Shown here piece after piece: positions 1 through 11,841 of a stretch of 64,000 bases of DNA (positions are counted from its first letter, which is position 1; every line of letters begins with the position of its first letter). A program made the position numbers and the translations under genes. Under the pieces are notes generated by a model. That model saw only the letters and a program-made list of their open reading frames with translations, was not told the origin of the DNA and ran no database searches. The DNA comes from Limonium bicolor. Its lineage: Eukaryota > Streptophyta > Magnoliopsida > Caryophyllales > Plumbaginaceae. Where the stretch lies: assembly GCA_023374045.1 (NCBI GenBank), contig CM041777.1:86298300-86362299 (forward strand), in the 5' to 3' direction.

Positions 1-2230
1 GACCAATACCAGTTTTTGCTCTCGGGGTGTTTTTAAGTGCGGTCCGGGACTTGGTACATATCCTAGGTCCCGAACCCTACTAAAAACTGCTACTAGGATG
101 ATTTTTCAGCCCTTAATCAACCCTTAATCCTCCTCCAATAATTCCATAATCTTTCCACGTGTTTTGTACATGTTTAAACACACTTAAACACTCACTAAAA
201 CTCCTTAAATCCATGGTCCAATACTTACTCAACTACTTGTTCAAATTCTACAAATTTCCATTCACATTTTCACACTTTGCACACTTGTGCATTTCTACAC
301 TCCTCTTTGCATTTTGCACTTTGTTCTAATTCCATCTTACCATTCCAATTCATTCCCACGCAACTACACTATCAATACACAAGTCCAACACTCATTTTAC
401 CAATTCTTGCACACTAATTTTTTCTTAACTTCTCCATTGCATTTTAACACTCCTTGCTACAGATTTTACACTCTCATATCCTCATACTACAACTACCAAT
501 CCATGGTTACCAACATCCTTACTCAATCCAATACACACCTTGGTTTTCCCATTCATCAAGTCATCCATAAATGTACATTTCCTACTAAAATTTTGCCATA
601 GTTCACCTTTTTTCTTACTTAGCCACACATATCCATTCTCACCAAATTCATTCCTAATCTAGCCACACGCATACAAGGGTCCTACCAGCAATCAAGGCAA
701 TACCAATACACCAATACTTCCATCAAACAACAATGCCAATACAAGTACACAATTATTTGGCTCTAAGGCCTACAATCCAAATACTAGCTCACAATTACTC
801 AAACTTCCATTACCACAATACTAATACAATATTTTGGGTTCTTTAATTTGTTTACCCATTCCCATTACTCTAATGTATTTAAAATTTTAGCATTAATAAG
901 GAGCTCTTACCTTGAGCTTATATTTCCTTCTTTCCTTTCCAATTCTCCTCCTTCTCTCTTTCTTGCACAAAATCGGTCACATGGGGAATGGAGTTGCCAA
1001 ACTCCATTCCCATCACCCAAAGCACACATAAACAAGTGTAATTAAAATAATAACCCTTATATTTATACTAATTCATTGAAATGTTTAAAACACAAATTCT
1101 AGGGTTTACCTTTGGAGTGTTTTAGGAGGGGTTTTAGCCCTTGGTTCAAGAAGGTGATTCCGCCACCATTGCAAGGTTGAATTGATGCTCAAAAGAGAGA
1201 GGAAAATAGAGCATAACAAGAGGGGTAAAAATCGGTTACAAAAGAAGATGAAGAAGAAAACATGAGTTTTTCATGTAGATTTTTACTTTAATGGAGAGAG
1301 GGAACTCCAAGCTACCCATTGATGTTATTTTTCTTTGAATGGGGAAAACCCATGGCGATGAACTTCCTCATTTTGAAATTCTAAAAAGAGGGAAGTGTAT
1401 AGAATGATGAGGGGAGTAAAGATATGTAATTATTTTTACATTTGGAGCTCACATGGAGGTAGAGCATGGAGGAAAGGGAGAGCCATTGAAGTTCTTTGGA
1501 TCAAAAAAAGAAGCAGAGAGAGGAGGGAGAGATAGAGAAATCGGCGGGGAAGAAGAGATGGGAGGGAGAATAGAGAAATGAGAGAGTGAGGTGAGAGAAA
1601 AGGGGTAAAGTGCCTTTTTACTTTTTCTTTTTTGCTTTTTGACTCCCTTTATTTGTTAAATAGTTACATGTGTGTGAGGGGTTATTTAACCCATTAAAAA
1701 TCGGCCCCCTACTGTTGTACTAGTTGGAGCATTTTTCGTCTTTTACAGAAAACGCTCGTTATTTTACCCGGTTTCGGTACTATTCAGTAACCGGGCCCGT
1801 TTTCCAGAATTTTCTCATTTCTTTAATTTTATTGGTTATTAAGATCCCATTAACGCTTAATTATTTTCATTTAATGATTTATAATTTTTACGGGTTCTTT
1901 TGACCACTTAAAATCACGTTTTCGGGTATTATCGAAAAACGTGCACTAAAGCTCTATTAGCGTTTTAATACATTATTTGGATCTGTTTTCTTCGGGAGTT
2001 GTTCCCATATATTATTTAGGCCTTATTAAGCCTTTATAATCCATATAATACAACCGAGGTCTCATACCTCCTATGGTTATTTAACGCTTATTTAGCGTTT
2101 TTCGCTTTTTAAGCGTGTCTTTATTTCTTTTGGATTTATTTTTCCTTACCAATATTACTTAGGCACCATTAGGCCCTTAAATACCTATTAGGATAATTTT
2201 AATCGTTATATTTAAGTTTGGGGTATTTCA
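1..2230 (-). repeat. 3' LTR of minus-strand Gypsy element (partial, cut by window start)
   Basis: Position 1 corresponds to 30030 in the other LTR copy, so about 1.9 kb of this LTR lies left of the window. The end at 2230 is ...GGGGTATTTCA, identical in form to the end at 32261, and the homology stops there. Scattered substitutions and small indels separate the copies by eye, so the insertion is not very recent. The small open frames inside (for example 287-601 and 848-1045) recur in the other LTR only because the LTR is duplicated. They are not genes. Confidence 0.85.
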
Positions 2231-2245
2231 ATCTACCCCCTTAAG
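2231..2245 (-). other. Polypurine tract of the minus-strand Gypsy element
   Basis: Read on the minus strand this is CTTAAGGGGGTAGAT, directly followed by the LTR start TGAAATACC. A G-rich tract touching the 3' LTR is the expected plus-strand priming site. The preceding minus-strand bases (GAGGACAAAGTTCTTAAG) resemble the usual end of chromovirus pol genes, a possible relic of a once-coding ancestor. Confidence 0.7.
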
Positions 2246-4665
2246 AACTTTGTCCTCAAAGTTGTTCGAGGTTATAGGATTACTATACTTACTCATTTAT
2301 ACTTGTCTAATACTAAAGCCATACATTCCTCCTCCTTAAAATTCCCAAATTCGTTACTCAAGGTTTCTACATTCCATACCATACAAATGTACCCTCATTA
2401 CTCTAATCCACATTACATCCCACCCTCTGGTTCCACATTACAAGGTTTATACATACATACAGTGCAAAGCTATCCCCAAAGCAATGCAAGCAATACACAA
2501 CACAATCCCGCAAGCACTCAGGTCATCTAGACACAGGACTCCTCTATGTCCCGCTGCCCTTGGAATAATACGATATAATATACTACCACCGTTCTCCGGT
2601 CTCAGCTTCCAACAATCCTCAATCTCCAGTCTAAGGGAAATTCTTTCACCACTACTAATTAGAAATTTTTCTAAAACACACAACTCCAAATTTCAATTTA
2701 TATTAATTACATCTATCCTATGCGTGATTCTTGTGACCACTTGATGGGAGCTTCAAGAATCATTCGACCCTGATGTGATCAGTATCAGTGTTGAACTATC
2801 TTTCCACCCCAATTGTGTTCGGTTTCTCTCGATCTGATCAGGATCAAGTTCGACTTCCCACATCAGTTTCACAAACCAGATAATTCCAATATTTCATCAT
2901 ATTTTCATCTTTTATCTTTTTACTCTTCCTAGTCATAATTACAAATTCATACAACTCCAAGGATGGAATTCAGTCCATCAATCATTCTCCATCTATTTCC
3001 CAAATACTTTACTTTGAGATTCAATGCCTATGGCTCATTTCATCAACCTTCGCTACCTTCATCCATTACTCTCCATCATCTTAAATAATCGCACTAAAAA
3101 TTACAATACTTGTAGAATTTAGTCGTCCTCAATTTTCTTCCAATGACCTACCTAGGAATACACTACTTATGGACTCCGTTCATCAACTACTCTCAATAGT
3201 TTCATACTACTTCTTCAAAGGATACAATACTTGTGGAGCTCCATCCACTACTCATTCTCCTCTTTACTAATACACTTACGTTGGGGTTACAAGATAGGTA
3301 TACTACGCATCCTATGGTATTTGCATCTCTCGTGCCTAATTACCACAATTACAATATGAATGAACAATACGTAGTTTATTAACATAAGTACCAATCATCA
3401 ATTCGATTCTCACTTGTGCTATGCACATTATAGTTTATGTGTTTTATTCATGAATACAACGGTTTTTCGCTCTTCTACCCCTTAAAAGGGATATGCCCAC
3501 GTAATCTACCATATGTTATTATTATTGAACATTGGTTTACTCAATTCGGGCAATATGAAGCATTTAGCTTCTCTATGGTTTATTATATAATGTACTTGGT
3601 CAAAAGGTCTTAACCATACTAATGGTTTAGTCCTTGCACCAAGAATTCCTATATGAGTTTATTTAACTCATAATTAATTCGGTTCTAGCCTATTAGGCTT
3701 CAAGGCATTGATTGCCATTCTCTCATACTTACTAGGTACATTAACCTCTTAGCTAGGGCCCACTAGCTTCTGCTGCGCGACCCTGATAACTTGAGTTACT
3801 CGCCCTTCATGTTATCCTTAATGTGCTACACATCGCCTTTTTATCCCTCTATTGTGGGAATAAGGGTTTATTAAACAAGTGTGGTATTCTTTTACCGTGC
3901 TTGAACTGGATGGGTTTAGATTTGTGACCAGCTCTCTGGCAATCTATTATACATACTATTCGTACTCCCACGATTATTTACTAAGTTCCTCCGACTTATT
4001 GTCGGGCGAGGTTAAGTACACTATTAGGTGTAGTCTTCCTCTGTGGTTAGTAGCTTCTGAATCATACCAGTTCTTCTGGTTCAGTACAAGTGGATTTTAC
4101 TTGTAGGACCTTGCAGTTTCTATGAGGTCGGTCCTAGTGACTTTCTTCAGTCTTCTTTCACCCTTTATTCCAATGGAATTCACATCTTGTGATTGTTAGT
4201 GTGCTTACACTCTTCGTGCTTTTTTTGCCTTAGGCCGCACGGTTTGTTGCTAAGCTTGCTTAACTGGCTTTTGCCATGTTCGTTGGTGAAAAGAAGGGTT
4301 TACTACAATTTACGCTTCCATATTCCTAGCTATCCCATTAGATCCTTAGCTGCACAAGTGTAATACCGAAACACTCAGTCATACAGAGTGCAGAGGCATA
4401 AACGCTTGGCAACAAGTCACTATGTGATAGGAATGAATACTTCTACCTGTCACCTCATACTTACTACTCCGTGTCATTGTCTAACTACTTCCTCAAAGCG
4501 GTCCTTGTTGCGCACCATATCTTACTCGTTATACAACATTGCTTTTACAGTCTCTGTTACCGTGGTAGCTTATCTTTACTCATTTCCATTGTCGTTGGCA
4601 CCATTTCCTTATGGTGTGAATACACCGAGGGTTTCCTATGTTCGTGTGTATGACGGTTGTCGTAG
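2246..4665 (-). other. 3' half of Gypsy interior, no recognisable coding sequence
   Basis: About 2.4 kb between the PPT and the nested element. This is where integrase and chromodomain would lie in an autonomous chromovirus, but both strands carry frequent stops and no integrase, zinc-finger or chromodomain motif was found. The open frames (2447-2689, 3879-4106, 4388-4675) have no recognisable domain. A short imperfect palindrome built from GATCAG/CTGATC words lies near 2775-2850. Confidence 0.5.
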
Positions 4666-4670
4666 CATAC
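4666..4670. repeat. Target-site duplication CATAC (left) of Ogre-like element
   Basis: CATAC immediately precedes the LTR start TGTAGACACC and is repeated exactly at 24891-24895 after the other LTR. This defines the insertion point in the older Gypsy interior. Confidence 0.9.
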
Positions 4671-5102
4671 TGTAGACACCAAAAATTCTCACCCCATAAA
4701 GCAAATTCTGAAATAATAAGAGGGGTCGTTGCCTTTCTTTTTCAAAACATATTAGCGTGCGTGCTAAGACGAAACCATCATTTTATAATCTTTTTCAAAG
4801 CATTTCAGAAAAAAACACAATTCTTCAAAAATGAATTTCCATCGACAGTCCAGTTTCAAGGTCGTCCCCTTTTGTTTATTCACTTATTTTACTATCTTAT
4901 TTTGTTTTGTTTATATTATTTATTATTTTTTATTTTATTTTATTTTATTCATCTATCCACCTTTTCTTATATTTTATTTTATTCTACTATCAACATTGGT
5001 ATTTTATTATCATTTCAGTTCACTTCTATTTAGACATTTTTATTTTCATCTTTCAACCCAATTCACACTTGGTTGAAATCTAACCTAGCCCAATTCCTTA
5101 AA

Positions 5103-6440
5103 CAGCCTTAAAAAAAAAAAACAAAAAAAAAACCCAAACAATACAAACCCTACTTACCTAGCAACACCCGTAACTATCCGCCGTCCCTTCCTATTTCAGT
5201 CTGCCACCACTGGTCCTCACTTTCTTCCATACTCTCTTCTAACACCCACCACTGCATGCCTCGGCCCTCTCTTCAAACAGCTCGCCCGACATACAGCCTT
5301 CCCCATATCTATCTCTCCGTCTCCTAGCTTACGTACCGGCCGCTGTCTGTTTTTCTTCCTTAATCGATTCACCGCAAAGCTTCCCGTCACATTCCTCATG
5401 CTCTTATCTACCATGTAGGCTTCTCACCACATATCATTGACTGCTGTAAATAAGGGCACCGCGAATGGCTGCATCCACTCTTATACCCCACTTAACCATC
5501 ACTTCCCTCACCTTCAAGATATACTTCCTACCGTCCCCATTCACCTATATAAGCACGCAATGGCAGTTCCTTTACTTAAATTGTGCCATGAATATACGAG
5601 AGTAACTCTCCTTCTCTTCACTCGTATCTCCTTCTCTCTCCCTCTGTATCCTCGGACCCGCCCTCGCACAATCACCATGCCAAATTCTACGTCCCTCAAC
5701 TCATCTTCAGCTTTCCCGATATCCCCAGTCCCTCTGTATGCTCCATACAACTCCATCTACCCTTCATATTTATGATTGATCTCTGATTAGGGCCTGTTAA
5801 AACCCTCTACCCTCATTTATTTTTATACTTCTCCTCATTTATTATATCGTCTCTTTCCTCCGACCCCTCTCTGTCCATGGTGGATTGAAATTTTCTGCTA
5901 GCAGTGTTGATGCTAAGAAGTAGTTTCGTTGAATATCATTTGCGTTTAACATGCACTATATCATTAGACGCTTTATTGTTCGCAAAGTTGGTTGACTCAA
6001 CTGTCTCACCAGTCACGTTTACGCACTGTCTTCAGCTTCAACTGCATCATTGCACCCGTCCACCTCACATCTGACAGTCTCCATGCCGTCTCCTAGCGCC
6101 CATGTCCCCATCCAAACCTAACCCAAACATCTGAACCTCTGTGTCAGATTCGGTCGTTCTTATTTAAAAATATGCCGGACTACGATCCAGTTATCGGTGG
6201 CTAGGACTCCAATTCCATTCTCGCTCGGCTCCGTACAAGTCGAAGCTAGTTAAACCACAGCATCTTTGACATTTCGTATACTCCATTTTATCTTATTTTG
6301 TTTATTCATAATGCTTTTTTCTTTATTTTTATTCCTATCCGCATGGCTTCTACATTTCTACACGGCATTTAGCTTTTTAAATCTCTTACATGTTTCACCC
6401 AAACCCCATTTTTCCTCCCATTCTTAAAAGCCTTGTCCCC
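5103..6440 (+). other. LTR segment present only in the 5' copy (about 1.3 kb)
   Basis: Both LTRs agree up to the CCTTAAAC near 5100 (19425 in the 3' copy) and again from CATCACCTAAACCC near 6440 (19475). Between these points the 5' copy has about 1.34 kb and the 3' copy about 50 bp. The last 45 bases of the 5' segment still loosely match the 3' copy. No terminal inverted repeats or target duplication are evident, so a deletion in the 3' LTR is at least as likely as an insertion here. No coding function was recognised. Confidence 0.6.
5546..5553 (+). promoter_or_regulatory. Possible TATA box in 5' LTR
   Basis: TATATAAG lies in a pyrimidine-rich setting within the segment missing from the 3' LTR. 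If it is the element's promoter, only the 5' LTR retains it. This rests on the motif alone. Confidence 0.3.
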
Positions 6441-9400
6441 CATCACCTAAACCCTAGTGCCTTCTGGTTCTTCGATCGGTAGCCACAGCCGACAATCTAT
6501 CACATCCTCATTTCTCTCTTCATTGTCATCTTCTAATGATCATCGGATTTTTCAACCCGAAAAAAAAAACACAGCACTCTGCTCGTCGAAACCATCACAA
6601 TAAACACCCTTCTCCATTCTCTTCAAAAACCCAACACCTTCATCTTCTTCTTCTCTGCAAAAAAACCCAGCCGACACCAACTAATCACCATGTCTTATCG
6701 TTCTGAAACATTCTTCAATTCAAAGTCCCGAGAAATACGTTCCGAAAAAAGAGCCTACTGATTGCGTGCATACTCAAGAAACCTCCCTCATTATCTATCT
6801 TTACTCAAAAATCGATTTCAAACCCATAGTTCTTCTCGGCATCTCCTTGCTTCCTGTTTTTCTTAGCAGTTGGCATGAATAAATCGACTTCACCGGCAAA
6901 TGCTCGCTTCTAGCGTCGACATGCTTCCCCTTCCCCGTCTCTTTGTTCTTCTCTTTATTATTGTTTCTTTGTTTTTTTTATATATTGTTCTCTGATTACT
7001 CGATTTCATCAGCTTTCGTTTTACAATTCATTGTACTTACCAAGTAAATTGCCATGGTGATGGGTCAATGAGGGAAGGCTGGGGTTTATCGGAATTATTT
7101 CCCAACCTCGTACCAGTTTTTCTCCATCGTTACTCCCTTCAATTTCTCTAGTTTTCTAAACCAGTTTGACTTCTTCATTATACGCTAGTCTGCAATAAGA
7201 TGAATACCGGACCCTGAAAATGGGTCTACTGGTTCGAAGAATTGCATAAAGCAGGTTTGCAAGTTTGCTTCTGCTCAAATCTCCTCAGATTACTTGGTGT
7301 TTTTTTTTCTTTTGAATTATTCGTGAAGCAATCCTGATATCCTGACTTCATAAGCAAGACCCTGCACTTCCGCCCTTGTTCTTCGTTGATTCCAGATGGA
7401 TCTATGCCGGATTTAAGTTTATCTGGATGATCTGCGTTCACTCTGTTAATCGTTTTGATGTGTCCTCTATTTGTTTGATTTTTGTTCGATTTCTCACCAT
7501 ATGAACTTCAATAGGGATGGCTACATTCTCGGTTTCGTCAGAATAGTATCCGACGCCCAGTGCCAACCTCTCATGTTACTTTCTTCTCTCTGTTCCTTGC
7601 TCCATCACTGGTCTTATATATCACCATCTACAGAGGCTTCGAGAAAAAGCCCATCATGGATCTGATGATTTGTGAAGTCTCGTATGCAGATTTTGTTTGG
7701 TCAAAAACAAATATGTACGCTCTCGCTCTCACGCCAAAACGGGAGGTTTTTTTTATTTTATTATTTGATCCCTCTTGCGCATCCCAGTTCCACATCCTTC
7801 GTTGAATAACCATTTCTATTTTGCTGGTTGTTGGATTTTGTTTTGCCTTCGTTCAAAAGAGAAGGGCGGAGTGAACTGCCCGCTACCCTCAATTTCTTGC
7901 TCCGTTTCAAACATCGCACCCTTCTCTTTGATTACGACCCATTTGAGGATATCGTGGGGTTTGAAATTCATTCTGGTTTACAGTGTTAGGCCTCCGGCCT
8001 TTGCTCTATATGGATCGAGTTTGTTCGGCTAAATTTGGGTTTTATGTTGTAGTCACTCAGGGTGAATTTCCAACGCGGGCTCATTTCTATCTTGCACTAT
8101 TTTTTCAGTGCTCATCTCTAATGATTCTAAATGTCTTTCAAGGCTACTCTCAGTGAACCGGCTTCCAGCCTGATGTGTATTATCAGGCGTCGTCTTCCCC
8201 CTCTCTCTACTTCTCTATTGATTCATTTATACCTGAAACTAATTTGTTTATTTGTCTTGCTGGTTATCACTCTCTGCAGGCTATATCCACCTCTAAGTGA
8301 GCCTTCAAATCCCGCATCTGGCATACACTCATTGTTTGTATTCCGTTTTTCATTCTCTTAATTCATACGATCATGCTGGTATATTGACGAGTTTGTTGTG
8401 TATATGCGCTTTGCTTACTCTTGAGTCACTAATCGTTCCCACTTGGTACCTACTCCTAAACTGAATGAGCCTATGTTTTTCACCCAAAGCATGCCTCGAT
8501 AACACTCTGAAAACATGTGTTGGTCCTCCATTGATTGTACTGGCAGTTATTTAGTTTCTGTACTATGAGTACCCAGTTGAATGTGTATGTGTGGTAATAA
8601 TCATTTTTTTTATGGTGGGATTGACTATCGGTTTGTATCCCTTTGCGTTTGTGTCTGCAAACCGTAGGGTAATAAAAAAAGAAAGAGAATTCGTTTGAAG
8701 TACTCGTGTCTATGTGCTAATCATTCCCTCGGTATAGGAGAACAGTAGTTAATAAAGCGAGCTTCATGTCCTGTTGACGGATAATAATCCTTGGTTTTTA
8801 ATGGAAACAAAACAAAAAATGGTTCCCTAAATTTCGATTAGCGGTTCCCATCAACTTTTTCCTGCCATTCACCATGAATATCTGCTCTTATTTTATTTCT
8901 TCATTGTGCATATATTGATTTGCCTCTATTTCTCATTCTATTAATTGCTTTATTGTTTCTAACTTTTATTTAAGCCCTAGTTATCATCCTCTAGGATCCC
9001 TTTCACTGACAGAAAAGCTTGGGATAAAATACCGCCCCACATCTAGCGTATTTCTGATTCGTTTCGAGGGGTAGTATTTTCCTATAGCTTCACAAAACAT
9101 CTAAACCATCCCTTGTATATATAAGAATAAAACCTTTAAAACATGCCCTTAAGGCTATTGTAGGAAGCTTAGGATGTGAAACCACCCCACGCCTAACGTA
9201 TTTCTGATTCGTTTTGTGCGGGTGGGATCCTCCTTTGTTTCAATTCACCTAATGGCAAAGAATATTCCAAATTCAACTTGAAGTTCCATTTCACCTTCAA
9301 CCTAAATAAAACCCATAAAATCAAAAGGCCCAAAAGCCCAAGACCAAGATTAGGCCCAAAATCAAGTCTAGCCAACACTCGAACTCAAAAGCCCATTTGG

Positions 9401-9458
9401 CCAACTAAGCCCATTCGGCCCATCAGGCCCATTCGGTCCAACTTTGACCAACCCCTAA

Positions 9459-9593
9459 CATTGACCAATCCGACATTGACCCGAACATTGACCAATCAAA
9501 CTTTGACCCGAACATTGACCAATCCAACTTTTTCCCGAACATTGACCAATCCCACTTTGACCCAACCATTGACCAATCCCACTTTGACCCAAG
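9459..9593 (+). repeat. 27-bp minisatellite in 5' LTR (5 units)
   Basis: Five successive 27-bp units built on CATTGACCAATCC + ACTTTGACCC(G/A)A. Because 27 is a multiple of three, an open frame reads through it as a 9-residue repeat (LTNPTLTRT), which explains the spurious reading frame at 9278-9598. The same array is at 22506-22640 in the 3' LTR. Confidence 0.85.
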
Positions 9594-10142
9594 TTTGACC
9601 AATTCACCTTGGACTAACCCGAACTTTGACCCGGCCTGTCTTCCAATCCTGGCCCAAATTCAATTCAAACCCAATTCAATTTTGACTCAATTCAATTCAA
9701 ACTCAATCATTCAACCAAATCCAATTCAGTCCAGTTCCATTCAATTCAAATTTAAGTCCATTTCGTCCAATCCGCTTTCACTTGTAAATTCCTTTCAAAA
9801 TCTAAAAACCCAAAAAGAATTTCAAAACCATCATTTTATTCAAGTCTCATCAAGTTTTCAAAGAACCATTTTGTGGAATTTAAAAAGGAAAAACTCTTCT
9901 CACATCACAGAAAACTCTTCTCTATTGCAGAAAGTTCTTCTCACATATACAGAAAGTTTTCTCCTAAGAGCATTTCTCAAAATCAGTGTTTCTTTGTCGA
10001 GAATTCCGAACAACCTCCAAAGTTTTCTAACTTAGTTTTAAATCCAAATAAATTGTTTTCGGGAGCAAGAAATGTCTAACCCCTTCAAAGCATTTCCTCC
10101 ATGGTTAGAACATCACTTGTCTTCCTTCCAAAATAAAAATCC

Positions 10143-10298
10143 GAGGCGGGGCACTGGGGTATAACCTCCCTTGTCGCAGTCTGGATCTCTTTTAGGCGGG
10201 GCATTAGGGTGACAAACCTCCTCTAATTGCAGCCTAGATTTTTACAAGGCGGGGTGCTAGGGAAGCAACGGCCTTCCTAGTTGCAGCCAGGATTTTGG
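10143..10298 (+). repeat. About 51-bp triplicate in 5' LTR
   Basis: Three diverged units each begin AGGCGGGGC(A/G)(C/T)T and include TTGTCGCAGTC or TTGCAGCC followed by GATTT/GATCT. The same array is at 23203-23357 in the 3' LTR. Confidence 0.7.
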
Positions 10299-11823
10299 AA
10301 TCGTCTAACTCCCTTCCACTCGATTTCAATGTTTTCGTTTTTAACGTTTTAAAACCCGGAGTTAGAGACGTTATTAGGGTTTGACCGAGAACATCTCATT
10401 CATGGTGTTTCTCTCTAAATCCTATTTTCGACATAAATACATTGCCCCATCTTTCGAGTCTCGGCACTTACCATTAGTTAAGTGTCGCGTTCGAGGGGTA
10501 CACAGGGTGATCCCTCAGGATCATCCGCCCTTTGCAAAATAAAACAAAATTTGACAGATGATTTTGACAATTAGTCCTCCAAACAACTCAACCCATCGTC
10601 ATCTCATTTCAAATCCCGAAACATCCCAAAACCTCAACTCTATTGGAACCTCGAACCCGAAACACCCGGGATCTCCACCCAAACATCAATTGCCTCACAC
10701 ACTCAAATCATTATCTAAACTCCAAATCATTCCAAACTCAAATCATCTCTCAAATCTCGACTTCTTTCAAACTTCTATAGTCTCATAGGCCCGAGCGCCC
10801 CGCAGACTCGAACATCTCAATCTCTCCACCATTTTAAGATTCAAACGTCTCACATACCCGAGCGTCTCACAGACCTTGATATCACATTCCTCCCACTACA
10901 CGAAAATCCCAAATGTCTCATAGACCCGAGCGTCTCACAGACTAACCTCTCAAGCCCTAAACTTCCTGAAATTCAAACATCTCAAAAATCTCCAAAACCC
11001 CCAAAAAACCTGAACTACGTAAGGTCTGATCTCAACAGGGAGTTGAGTATGTAGGCAGCCCATCTAGGGTGCGACCCCATTCCAAACAAAAAACCATTTC
11101 CCCCTCTAAGGTGGCTCTCATATCTCTCAAACATTCAAACCTTCTTCGGTTCCCACAAGCTCCAAACCATCAGACTCCAAGTCTTGTTCATTCACTCAAC
11201 CTCAGACTCTTCCCAAATCTTCATTCTATACTCATCTGAGTTCGCCAACTCCTCCCCTTGGCGCTCGCTTGGCAGAAAAGCTCACCTCATCCACTCTCCT
11301 TCTCTCTTCCTGTCCTAATTCTATCCTTTGGCTTTAAATTGAATCTCTCCATAAGGTTTTGAAAGAAGGCAATCCCGACAATTGGAGACCGAGGTTTCCT
11401 CGGGCACCAATCCGAAGTCGTGGTCGTTGCCACTTCTAAGGGGTGTAACCCAGTGCGAACCCACATAGAATCTCTGACATGACCGGATAAGTCCTATCCA
11501 TAGATAATAATCTCAGAGTCAATTAATGGTTCTTAGAACACGATCTTCCTTCCTAGTTATCATAGGTCAAACTAGGTGGCGACTCTAGTCAATTCCGCCT
11601 TATAGAGGCATAAGTCCGCGTGGGCCCATTGAGAGCAGGTGTAGTGCTCACTAGCATTCCCCATAAGCTCTCTGGAAAGACGGACGATGTAGTAGGTATT
11701 TGAGGGATGCCAGAATAACGGGTTTTCACCCCCCACAGAATGGCATTTTCTAGAGTCTTGGCTTCTCAGTCAGACCGTATTTAGATAGACCCCCCTCATA
11801 CCGAAAAATCACCCTCCACATAA

Positions 11824-11841
11824 TGGTGACTCCGCTGGGGA
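11824..11841 (+). other. Primer binding site of Ogre-like element
   Basis: TGGTGACTCCGCTGGGGA starts three bases after the LTR end. It begins with TGG, as needed to pair with a tRNA CCA tail, and resembles the sites reported for Ogre/Tat elements (tRNA-Arg type). The exact tRNA was not verified. Confidence 0.65.

Larger units (their letters stand above)
4671..11820 (+). repeat. 5' LTR (7.15 kb) of Ogre-like element
   Basis: Begins TGTAGACACC and ends CACCCTCCACA, aligning along its length with 18995-24890. It contains about 1.25 kb that the 3' copy lacks (about 5103-6440), a 27-bp minisatellite (9459-9593), a roughly 51-bp triplicate (10143-10298) and a CTACGTAAGG/GTAGGCAGCCC block near 11010-11065 that is echoed inside the element at about 16865-16925. 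Small open frames such as 7226-7441 recur at 20273-20488 only through LTR duplication and show no known domain. Confidence 0.85.

Noticed and set aside
7226..7441. 71-codon open frame on the minus strand whose protein is perfectly conserved at 20273-20488
   Set aside because: The conservation comes from LTR duplication (the surrounding non-coding DNA is equally conserved). No domain or codon bias supports a gene.
9278..9598. 106-codon frame with regular LTNPTLTRT repeats
   Set aside because: It is a read-through of a 27-bp minisatellite in an LTR; periodicity by three keeps it open.
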